Notes under the pieces: generated by a model
What the model saw: only the letters and a program-made list of their open reading frames with translations
The model's database searches: none
Told to the model about the DNA's origin: nothing
DNA from: Protonemura montana
Taxonomy: Eukaryota > Arthropoda > Insecta > Plecoptera > Nemouridae
Direction: 5' to 3'
DNA: 64,000 nucleotides
Assembly: GCA_947568835.1 (NCBI GenBank)
Contig: OX387607.1
Span: 14,647,701 to 14,711,700, forward strand
Program-made: the position numbers and the translations under genes
Shown: piece after piece, positions 12,766-25,100 of the stretch
Numbering within the stretch: position 1 is the first letter of the stretch
How the letters are laid out: each line of letters opens with the position of its first letter

Positions 12766-12985
12766 TTGTTCCTAATAAACACCTGGAAAAACTTGTCTCA
12801 AAACTTCAAACCTGCAGAAAGTTTCTGCTGGCATTTGGCAACGCTTGAAGTACCTGTTCCAAGCTTAGGTACAATATTTTTTAAAACCTTGAGCAAACTA
12901 TCTTGAAAACTTGGTATTTGCCAATTAGAAAATGTATTTTCAATTGTTTTAAATAACAGGTAAAAAATATTTGTACATATTTAAA

Positions 12986-13178
12986 ATGCACCGCCGACCA
13001 ACGATAAGAACAAAAAGACAAAATTTCCGGGGAATATTTTGGGCCAGAGAAGAAGAGACCCGACCGATGATTAACGTAATACGGTCTTCGATTTCTGATT
13101 ACTTTTCTAATACAACTGTGCACGGGCTGCGATATCTGGTTGAGCCTGGACGTCCGATGTTTGAACGCTTCTTGTGGG
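12986..13178 (+). CDS. pickpocket-like gene, coding exon 1
   Basis: Starts at the ATG of MHRRPTIRTK, the first ATG in this frame after a possible acceptor (AG at 12958-12959). It encodes the cytoplasmic N-terminus with the DEG/ENaC motif TTVHGLRYL and runs into TM1 (FERFLWG). The donor GTACGA at 13179 is phase 1; the split Gly codon is completed exactly by exon 2. An upstream coding exon is not excluded, but the length before the HG motif is normal for the family. Confidence 0.85.
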
Positions 13179-16100
13179 GTACGAACAGCATACATTTTAT
13201 CACGTCCTCACTCACACACACTCATACGCACGAGCCCAATTTAAGCAATCAAAATTTCATATGCAAATATTATTTATTTTCACAAAACCGCGGCTTTGCG
13301 CAAGCAAAATTTGTATTTGTCGCTAGTAATTTTGCGCGTCGCCGATTTCCAGACCTACTCTTCAGGCTGGCAAATTTTCTGTCCCTAATTTACTTTTAGA
13401 ATTAATTTCAACGCCATCTGAATTAAACCAAGAACGTAAAAGCAGAACTTTTGTCACACATCCTGAGGGTCGAGAGTGAAATTGCTGGAAAGACCGCATG
13501 GCTTGTATATGCATTTCATGGAATGGAATGGTTTTTAAAAAGGAGCCTTAGTATTTATATTTTTCAAGTCTGCGATGAAAAGGAAGCACTGAATTAAAAT
13601 AACTTAAAAAGAGCATAGGACCCAGCCAGCTGATCTCAAATATCCTGGATAGAGCATAGGATCCAGCCAGCTGATCTCAAATAACATGGATAGAGCATAG
13701 GATCCAGCCAGCTGATCTCAAACAACATGGATAAAGCATAGGATCCAGCCAGCTGATCTCAAATAACATGGATAGAGCATAGGATCCAGCCAGCTGATCT
13801 CAAATAACATAGATAGAGCATAGGATCCAGCCAGCTGATCTCAAATAACATGGATAGAGCATAGGATCCAGCCAGCTGATCTCAAATAACGTGGATAGAG
13901 CATAGAATCTAGCCAGCTGATCTCAAATAACCTAGATAGAACATAGCATCCAGCCAGCTGATCTCAAATAACCTGGATAGAGCTTAGGATCCAGCCAGCT
14001 GATCTCAAATAACCTGGATGGAGCATTGGATTCAGCCAGCAGATCACAAACCACCTGGATGGAGCATAGAAACCACCCAGCTGATCAAAATTTGAGTCAG
14101 GAAATCCATTCCTAGCAACAGGTAGGAGTCTCTAAGCCCGATGTGTCCCTGTGAATATCGATTCTAATCATAGAGTTTCTTAAAGACGTTTTTAAACTAT
14201 TTTGATCATAAAAGTGGTTGAAATTACAAAAATCACGAAAACTTTTGATGAAAACACATAAAGTAGGTCGGGCTTTTTGACAGAACTCAAAATCATCAGT
14301 GAAAATAACTCATCCCTCCACTTCCAGAACTGTACCCTTGAACACTTTGAATACAGTTTTTAATGTGGAGTACTTTTGGAGAAAAGTCATTCACGTTTTA
14401 ATGGAAGTGGTTTCACGGTGTTTGCTCTAATTTGAAGGTTGTGCAGTTTTAAAAAGGACGTTTCGGCGATGTACGCTTCGCCATCTCCGTTAACTACGTA
14501 CCCCATCAACCAATGGGTCTAAAAACCACTGAAAAATCATTCACACGATAGCTTTATATTTTTATTCGTTGTTCACATAGATACAACTTTTGTAAAAAAA
14601 AAAAAAATACACTCTACCGTTTCACAAATTGAAAACTTCTCGCTAAAACCATTACTACCAAGGAACAAAAATATATATATTAAAAACGTTCAAGTATTCG
14701 TTAACACTGTCAAGCAATTGCAAGTTAAGGCGCCCTAAATAAGACCAGAAAGCATTTCACTTTATGTTTTGCCATGAGAATATTTCCAGCACTTTTCCCC
14801 CTGAAATCTCTTAGCGTTAATGAGTTTCACCAAGTCGTCGCTTGTGGCACCTGTTTTTCAGGCACCGTTTGCCTCTCAGCCATCTGGGGTTGCTACTACA
14901 TGTCCGATGTCGCTTGGACCAAATATCTCACCTCACCAACCATTACCGTTGTTGAAAGCACCGGCTACTCTGTAGCCAACATCCCTTTCCCGGCTGTCAC
15001 CGTTTGCGAAGTGAACAGAGTCAACTGGGAGCGTACTCTCCGCTACCAGGAAAAGCTGAGTGAAATGGATTGCTTCGTATATAAAGATATTTGATATCCC
15101 GATACGTTACAGTGTAACAGAATTTTTATTCGCTTTCGTTCTCTTTCTTATAACGTGTGGTGGAATTTCTTATACCTGTAAAAAGTATTCGCGCCATATT
15201 GATATGGTATAAATAGATTTGCGATCGACAAAGAAAATTGTTGGAAAAACTGTTCAAAGTTGTGCTGGGTATGAAACAAATGGAGAGAAATTCGTTCCGC
15301 TACGGAAAATATTAAATCAAGTCGTTCATCTCGAGGAAGTTTGAAATTGTGTTTGGAAAGATTTGCATGACGACTAGGAGTTTTATCTGCCGAGTGTGGA
15401 TCGTCGGGGTGACGGCATGGCTACGCATAATTTCGTGAGTCGACTAGAGTTGATGCTCTCAATTCGTACGACATTTCGTTCTGCGAGGGAATTTTTTCTG
15501 TTCGCAATTTAATTGAGTTCAAGCACATCGATTCTGAATTCATTGAAAAGGTTTTATTTCGGGCGTAGAATTTTCTGAGTAAATATTTAAATCAAAATTG
15601 AGTACTTTCAAGTGTTTTGTTGCGCTACAAATTAGAAAAGAAAGAAAATCGATATTTATCATAGATAAGATATTAAACGATATCGATTGTACTTCTAAAC
15701 GTCTCATCTGTCAAATCTACTGCGTTGAAGCATTTCACTCAAACACTAGAACTATGGAAACCCTTTAAAAAGAAGCCCGTGCCCGGTATCGGAAAATTCA
15801 TAAAATTGTATTAGTAATTGGCGGGTGAAACAAGGTCGGTCTAAGAAATCTGAAAGCGATCTCGATTTAAACCTGTGAATCCCGGGATATAACCAAGATG
15901 TGGTCTTTACTAACATGTTCACCTCATTTGAAACACAGGTACTTGCCCGATTTAAGTCAGAAGCAGAAAGAAGCCTTCTTCAATCTGGTCGGCGCGTTAT
16001 CAATCGCTGCTTTCGGTGACTTTGACCAGGTTTTGCTCAGCATCAACAATGACACGACTATTTTGGACACCTTGCCCCTGATTAACGTCAGTCATCTCAT

Positions 16101-19100
16101 GTACGAGGTAAGTTAGGCCTGCATCCGGACAAAAATCTCTATAAATCAATATTTTTTGCAAAACTCAAGTGTGCGCTTAGCTACAGTTTTTGGCCTTTTA
16201 CCTTCTAGAATTTAGATTCAAGACGAAAACAGTTATGTGTATGCCAGTTTTGAGCGCCTTGAACCTTGACACTGCCATTACATATGATGACATATATTTT
16301 CGAAGCTGATAAGTCGAATTGAGTGCCCATTAAAGACTGACACCGATCCAAAATGTCACTTTTAACATACACAAACGGCCACAGATTTTCGCGGTATTTT
16401 ACTATTAAAACTTTTGTCAAAAAAACACAGTTGGCCTGCTGTTTTATCGTAAAATATCTCATCGAATCCGATTCATTAGCAAGCCGCGGAAATTAGTTGG
16501 AAATTGTGATGGAAATTGTTTTGAAAATTCCTCGTGGATGCCGCAGGTTCGAACGCGTTGTGAAGACTTCTTCTCGGCCCTTTGTTGGTGGCGAAACAAG
16601 GACGTGCGCTGCTGCGAATTGTTTGAATTGCAAAGATCGGAGACGGGATGGTGTTATTCTTTCAACTCGGAGCTGTCTCTGGAACGCAAGGGGAACGCCA
16701 GCGATGAGAAACGACCACGACGCACGAGCGGGAAAGGCATTTGGAGCGCGCTCAGGGTCAGGATGTTCATAGATCAAAGTAAAATGCCGCCAATGAATGC
16801 CAATACGACGGAGCCATCGATTATCGTGAGTGGACAATTTGTAGACTTTTGTGATGCTTGAAATTTCCGACAGAAATACGTTGCAAGTTGCACGGTGACG
16901 GATTGGTGAAATGTTGTTTGGTTTGGTAGACGGGTCGGTTTTGTTGGAATTGGTTTTGATGGAAAAAAGAACGGGGGAAAGATAGAGGGTGCCCCTTCAG
17001 TTCTCTAGATGAGCTTAGCGATTGACAGGAAGGCTTTATTTGAATGCCAAGAAAGATAAATACACACCATTCGTAGCTAGACTCATGTCTACTATATTTA
17101 ACCTTAGCACTAGTTTTGGAAAAAAACAATTAAACTGTGTTTTTTTTTTATGCAAGTAAAACGACTTATTTTGCCGACGTTTCGTAACTTACGCCTGTTA
17201 ATTCATTAAATACTTGAAAGGTTGTTTATTTTTTGTGATGTTCTTTTGTGTGCTTGTGATTTATTTTGATTAATTTTTTAGAAACCTTTAAAATCATTCG
17301 AAACTATTTTGCAAATATTTTGCCAATAGGTCTTTAATTTTGTCGAATCGATTATAACAGAACAAGAATGCAACTCTTTAAACACGTAATTAAAGCGAAA
17401 CACATTTTGATACTTTTAGCAAACTGCAAATATTTGAGGATTACCTAGAAAATTAGTAACTTAACTCTTGTTGTATTACCAATTTTAAGATATCTGATTT
17501 TTGTAAATATATTTTAGTTAAAAGAAAAACTATTTGAAATGGGTTTTGAATGCTAAGTAAAGGACAACTAAAATGTCCCATAGTTTTTCTTAAAACTAGT
17601 GCTAAGGATAAATCAAGTAGACATGAGTCTAAAAACCATCATCTTTTAGTTCTTTCGATTTACTCTTAAAGGCCTGTCTTTAGTCACAAACAAGAAGTTA
17701 AATATTTCCGTAGCATTATTTACCGTCAGCATGACCTTCTGTAACTTTTGTTCAGTGAAAAAAATGAAATATGATATGAAACAGTTTTTTTTTTTTCAAT
17801 GATAACAATGGTAACAAAAGCTACAGAACAACGGTATCAATAAGCTCATTCTTCAACGAGAGCCATTTCACTTTACCAGATAACAAAAACTGTCAGACGC
17901 ATTTTCCAAGAAAGTTTTGTCAAAAAAATATTATTCTATCTTTGCAACCCTTCTTTGGGTGATAAATTTTCACTCACACAAATAATTAGTTTAAATTTTG
18001 GCACGATTCTTTTTTTTTTGCCAGAGAAAGGCAATTCTGACGCCACAAAATCGTTCAGTCTTTGAACTCGTAAAGGTTTATACGTGCTATGAGTGTGTCA
18101 GCTTCAGCGAGCAAGCAAACATAAAACTAGGTAATATCACATGATTACAATTTTTATAGCTAATTTTTCTAGTCCATTGAAGTTCAAATATGAATGCTGT
18201 GAGCTTTGAGTGCATTTCATTCTCGTCATATCGACTTTGTGTGAGCGTTACGTAGATAGCTTCAAAAACTTGACATGAAAGCGAGTTTTTTGCTCAAAAA
18301 CCAATAGAAAAATACACTTTTTTACCCTCGAAAACATTTATATAAAGCTTGTCAAACGCGTGTTTACAAAAAAAGCCTACATCATGCGTTGGAAAAATTG
18401 TTATTAATGGTTTCTTCGTGTTAATATTTTCCGAACAACTATTCTTAACTTATGTCAAAGTACTTTACCATGACATGCACGCAATGTAGCGGCCTTTTTA
18501 CTTCTCTTGCTACAATTTAATTGTGAAATACTTAAAGCATTTGCTCTTTCAGCTTAAGAGAATAATTTAAATCAAGCACCTTCTGTATTCCTGAAAGCAT
18601 GTCGTCTTCAACTCCCAAGTAATAATACTTCTAGCTATCTTAGCTTGAAAGAGCCATTAGACATCGTAGACTAAATTTTAAACAAAGCTAGACATGCTAA
18701 AATTAAACATGCTAATAAGCCTTTTCACGTTAAGTGGTAGAGAAACTAAAATATAACATGCATTTACACGTAGTTTAAGTAGTTTTTTTTAGAGAAGGTA
18801 ACTGTTTCAAAATGTCGTCATCAGCTTCACTTGCATAAACAATACTGTAAAATTAGTAGAAGCTGAATTAATGACTTGTTTTAGACACCGATATCAAACA
18901 TCTTCCTTCTAAAAAATTATGCCAGCCACACGAAAACACAACACTTGTGTTTGCACCGAACGGTTTGGCGTTTTCGCAACGCCGGTTCTCGTAAGATCAT
19001 CGAAGTTAAGCAACACTGCGCTGAGTCAGGTATTGGGTGGGTGACCATCATACACTTGACCAGTTCTGTTCGGGAGAGATGTTGGAGGGATGAAAGTTAG

Positions 19101-22100
19101 TACAGCAACTTCATTCACCTTGCTTATCAACCTCTAGTCAGTATGGATTTGTGGAATAATCCTGTTGGTCGAGTTGTTTCGTCCTTCGGAAGGGAATTTA
19201 AGCTGGCTATCCCCTCCTCCTTCAACATTATCACCATCATAATAATTCAATCATCACCGACACCATCAGACCAGTACCGCAGGGCCCGTTGTCAAAACAG
19301 TGCGTCGTAAAACCCCACTAGACAATCAAAGTGTGTTTGCATTTTTGTCTGCAAAATAAATCGAAAATCCCGATTTGAGTAACGGAGTCTCTCTCATTAA
19401 AGCTCATTGAAAACATCTTGAAAACTAAATCTTCGAGTGGCTGAAATGTTAAGACGTTTGGAGTGGGAGCTTGTCCTAGAAGCTTCTTTTGTGCTTGCAC
19501 ATGTTCATTTCACATTAAATACATCGACTTATTAGCTTTATTACATTAATTTCCTGCTCAGTGCACTTGTTTCAAACCACTTTGCGCCATTGTCTTGCTT
19601 CACATTCAAGTTGTGTTGTTGAGTCACAGAGGATTCTGTCACTTTTCTTCCTACCTTCCCACTTCACCGTTTCATATCTCCGGTGAGAGGGGCTTGGGGC
19701 CACTGACTATCTCTCTCTCTTCCATTGTAGACTCCAAAATATCTACAAAATCCCTGATTCTAGAAACAATAATAATAATTATTATTATTCAGAATAATAA
19801 TACTTTAAAAATAATGATGATAATAATAAGCTATAAGTCTGGGAAATCTGATTTAAATTGCAAATGCTTGCAATGCTCGGGATGTGAAGTGGTGTGCGTC
19901 ATTTAGAATCAGATTGACTGTGAGTATTCACAGCCTCTTGGTTCTACTCCTTGGAGATCCGTCATTCTCATCAAATACACTAAAATACTCTCAAATAACG
20001 ATATGTCCAAGTAGCTCAATTGGTAAGAGCAACACCCGCGACAGGTGGAGATCGAGGTTCGATTTCCCGTTTGGGCATCAATTTTTGAGAGGTTATTAGT
20101 GTTCCTAATAATAAAATAAAGCTATTTATATTTTAAATCACATTGTTTTGCTCCCAATCATATAAAGAATAGCGACTCCAAGCAATAAACACTGGTAACA
20201 GTTTGACCGGCAAATAGGCAACACGATTGGCCAAAATCGTGTCCAATCATTGACCACAGAACCAGTCCTTACATTTAAAGTTATAATTTTACTATTTTTT
20301 TTATTTGGCCGACAACTGTGTTTTTATCTCTTATTTTTAGAAAGAAAGCAAGGACTTTTTCTAAAGTACGTCAACTTTCAATTTATTTTTCCAGTTTATT
20401 CGATTTAATCCAAGCTTGATGTTTTTCAAAGCTTAGTTCAAAACATGAAATAAAGATGATAAAGTTTCAGATTTAAACTCTCACTGGCAGAACGTTTTAA
20501 TCTTAAATTAGTTTAGATATATTTTAGTTCTAATCTTATACTGGCCCTTCGTAGTACATGAAAGTGATCTTTTTGTCCCATCAGCTGATGGTTCACGACC
20601 CCCAGGCGTACCCCTCTTTCGGCACCTCCATCATTGGCAGCCAGTTCACTCAGATTGCAGTGGTAGCGACAGCATCTTACGCCATCCCCTCCATCCGAGA
20701 CCTGAAGCCGGCCCGAAGAAACTGTCTGTACCCTGACGAGATGACCTTGAGAGGGTTCGGTCAGGAGATGTATGTCTTTGAGAACTGTTTGACGGAATGT
20801 CATCACCGTTACGCGCTCAATTACTGCAATTGCACTCCGCATTTCTTTCCGGAAATAGGTGAGTTGTTTGCGTTGGTTTTTAGTTCGATGAACTTTTTGA
20901 AGAGTTATTTTTAATAGGCGTTTCACCTTCACTTACAAGCTAATTTATATGACATGATCCATAAACCACTCGCCTTCAAAAGATGTTATAAAAAAAATTT
21001 CAATACCCAAACTCACCGCAAGAATTAGTTATGAAACAACTATCATGTGGTAATTACAATCACTATTTTTTTCACCTTTTGTTAGTTCCTACCCTCATTA
21101 AAAAAAATCCGTTCTAAATTTGAATTTCTTTTTCCTTCAATTCAAATATTTATTGGTAATTTCTAGATTAAGCTTATAAGATAACAGTTATCATATCATA
21201 AGCATAGATAATTGTTTGTCAAACTAGCACTAATCACAAGCTTAAGATGAAATTAAACATTTTTACAATAAAATACCTTAACTATATTTTTAACTGCAAG
21301 TTAAAGAATCATCTCTATGGTTACCTCCGGTTATCTTCTGGACCGGATTGTAAAACTGACTCGTTATGAACCAGTTTCTTAATTTCATGCATGCTTGGCT
21401 ACAGCCAATCATAAGATGTTTTTCGTTTGTAAACGGTCTGTTAGTTTTCAAAATTTCCACTGAAAACCCGGCACCCAGAAGCAACCAAAACCAGAAATAG
21501 CATTTAATAAACTAACAAACATTTCCTCCAACTACCAACTTAACCAGAGTCAAACCTTCCCCCATAATGCTAAGCCTTTTCAGAACTAGCAAGCTGCTGA
21601 ACTGTCTTTGTCTTTTCCTTTGCTTTCAGAGGAGTACCGATCTTGTGGAATTCAAGGCATCCTTTGCTTGGCGAGATTCAATGGTAATTAAATTATTGAG
21701 TTGCTAATTGGCGTTTCTCAGTCATTCTGCGGGTACGAAGCCACAAATGCAGAAGCTTGTAACGCCAAAAAGCAACACACCTTCGCTTATAAACTATAAT
21801 ATGGTCTGTGAACGTGAGGATCGCATAAAATAATTAGCATAGCACACTGTTCAAGGTTTCCTTTGCGAAATGCAGACATTAGTGCTGGTAGGTTGTGTGC
21901 TCATCCTAGTGGAAATTATAGCGGCTATAATTCCATTGAATCACACATGAAAATGATCCTTGTATAGATAATATGTAACAATCTCTAGCGTTGCTGTGGC
22001 CTGTGCTAGCAGGATCTACATTTCAAGAGAATGTTGGCTTTTATGCACTGGATTATGGGGTATAGGACACAGTGTTCTGAGTGGTGCATGCAAATATATT

Positions 22101-25100
22101 ATGATCTGCATCAGCTCGGAAGTCGGATCGTTTCCGCATAAATCACGTTTCTAATGTGTGTACTTGCCAGCTGGTAATGGAGATGGTGTTTTCTTAAGAA
22201 ACTCGTGGCTATTTCAAAAATATTGTCTCAACTGTGAGTTGTCTTTTGTTTGCGCTTGTAAAGTAATTTGTGTGGCCGTTGTAAAGAGTGCGTTCGAAAT
22301 GCAAAATAATTTCTCAGATTTTGCTCGCGTATTTAGTTTGAATTTAAATTTAAATTGGTGACACAATTGCAACGCAGTGACCACGTTTGTTGAATGTAAG
22401 AAAAATTATTTGTAAGCGTTCAAAATCAGCTGGCCTTAAGATCAACGTGGATATTTTTCCAAGTCTCTGGAGTGGATGCATTGTTAGATAATCCACAAAG
22501 CACAGAAAGTGACCGCAAATCTTAAAAGCAAACTAGTCTATCTTAAGTTTTTCTATCTGTGGTTATATTATTAAAAAATAAATTGACTTTTATGGTTTTT
22601 AGACTCATGCAAAACTCGTGTCTAAAAGACTATTTAAAAACTGATAAACGCAAGGAAAATTAGCTGTTTAACTTTAAATGTATTTCATTTATTCATTTAT
22701 CGAAGCAAGTGGTGAAAACTAGTGTAACACGGTAATCCTAACGTTGCTTTCATCAGTTTCAAATTCAATACAAAATATTATTCATAGCCTGTGAAAACCG
22801 GCCTAAGCCCACACTCTTCACATTAATCCTATGCCACAATAACTTACTTTAGAATTTCGGTTAAAACCGAGAGAATAATGAGTATTGGGTTACCCTTGGG
22901 GGTTAACGAGGGATTAGCTTAACAAGGGTCGCCGCGCGATGGCGGCGGTAAGCACACAGATCATGGGATGTTATCAACGCGTGTTTGTGCTGCATGCCAA
23001 AAACCAAATTCAAAACAACGGACACAGAAAACGACTTTCGCCGCACGAACTAGAGGACAGCCGAAATTAATTTTCTTTTGTGTGAAAACTCGCGGTCGGG
23101 TTAAGTCGTTAGCTTCGCTGCCCGGAAAGAAGCAGTTGGAATTCACTCGACAATTTTTATTGTCCCCCAGGACAGAGCAACTGTTTTTTCTTTTCATTTT
23201 TCGTGTAACAAAATACGGTTTCATGATCCGAGCGTTTTGAAATGTGAAACACACAAATAAAAACGCCTCGCGTATGTTAGACTGTGCTGCCGGCTGCAAA
23301 AAAAAAATAGTTATTTTGTTAAAATTGCCCCAAAAATTGGTGAAACACGGTGGCGATTGTTGAAATCCGCAGTTTTTTTGTTGTATTTTTGACCGACAGC
23401 ACCAAATAACACCAAATAAATAAGCAAGAGACAGAGAAATTGTAAAACATCAAATAAAAAAGTAAAAGAAGATAAATAACCGAGGACGCTCAATAAGAGA
23501 AAAATTCTTTTATCTTAATTTTCCTTTTCTGCTCGTTCTTCTCTGACTTATGTCTGGTTCAGCTAGTGGACTTTACGTTCAGCATCTTGTGAGTCCCTGT
23601 TTCCTAACCCGCCGTCCCAATCCCTGTCCCTGTCCCAGACCTGAGCCCCAGTAGCCCACCGCCCTCAATTCCCAAGTGCATTTGACCTAGAACCACAAGC
23701 AACTGGAAAACTGTTAATTAGTTTAGAGATCCTAACACGACTCTGTCCTGCTGCAGATGTGTTTAACTACGACATTCCGGGCGACGAGAACGAGTACTTC
23801 AGCGCCAGTGACCTCGGCATGAACTGCTCTTGTCTGCTCGGCTGCAAACGTCACGTTTACACAACTGAAATCTACAAATCGCCAATCGGGTATGTACCTC
23901 GGGCACTCTCTGAGCTGGACCAGACAACGTAGCATGCAGTACGGGCACTCCCTGGGCTGGAGCAGAAAACGTGCCATCGACGCTGTTGCCAATGAAGTTT
24001 TTGGCAACTCAAAATTCCATTAATTAATGCAAAAATTTAATTAAAATGAACGTGGCTTTTATTTCTTCTCATGGTTTATGTGAGAAACCAAACCAAAAAT
24101 ACTTTAGCATGTTGCTTGAGTCATTCCCCATAAAGAAGTGGAGCTACTTTTAGAAAATTTAATTCACAATACTGCAACGGAGATAGTTTTTTTCTTGGAA
24201 ACTTATTTTCAAACGAGCCCTTGTTTTTCACGACGTGGGAAAGCTGAGATTCAGGTCATGGAGGTGTGACAACAATCAAATTGTTGCTGTTTAACTTGAT
24301 CCGATCGATTAGTGTTGTTTAACGACGCATTGTTTTGACAAGGCGCCCTTTGGCGCCACCATGTGTAATGGAAATACGACGCCAAAGTGTATTCAACGCC
24401 GAGGGCTTTGTTTGACTTGGATGGGTTAGATATTTAGTTTCACAGTTTGTGCAATTAAATTCCCTATAAAGAATCGAGATTTTTGTTAAATTACTTGACG
24501 TTTCTACTTAGTACCTAATTGTCTCAAATAATAACAAGTAGGTTGCGTTTTTCATCACATGAATAATTGGTCTTATTATGCCAACCATAAAAAAAAAACT
24601 TCCGAAACGCTTTATTTTGATGGTAATTCAATTGTGTAAACCAGATGACGCTATTTCATCTTTACAACACAACAAAATGTCTGGTAATTTTATAAAAATG
24701 TTTGTGCATTATTGTTAATGAATTGAAACACAATTTTAGTCGATTTTTCTTTAAAAAAGAATAGTAGAAAACAAAAAAAGGGGGACAAAAATGCTTCTGA
24801 AGATCAAATTAAAAACACACCAGTCGTTTCGCTGGTGGTGAGAGCCCGAAATCTGTACACAATTAAAGCTGAAAACTGCCGTGAAAATGTGTCACTAATG
24901 AAGTGGAGTTTCAGATTTTCCTTCGCTTGCTACGCTCACTTTAGACTTTAACAAAATACATTGAAAGAATTGACTGTGTATTCATTTACTCAACAACCTC
25001 GCGGTCTGCAGAGAGCGCTCACAGTTCATTTATTTTTAATCGAAATGTTTGATATTATGCCGAGCTGCATTACAATCCTATTTGCTTGGCTACGGGACAT

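Noticed and set aside
12881-13195. 104-codon minus-strand frame
   Set aside because: Antisense to channel-gene exon 1 and without motifs.
20004-20077. A functional tRNA gene
   Set aside because: The fold is good but the anticodon loop is atypical (no T at position 33), and the sequence is part of a repeated unit with copies at 2 and 9 kb, so it is a SINE.
23732-24007. 91-codon minus-strand frame rich in Cys and Val
   Set aside because: Antisense to channel-gene exon 7; its Cys codons are by-products of that exon.
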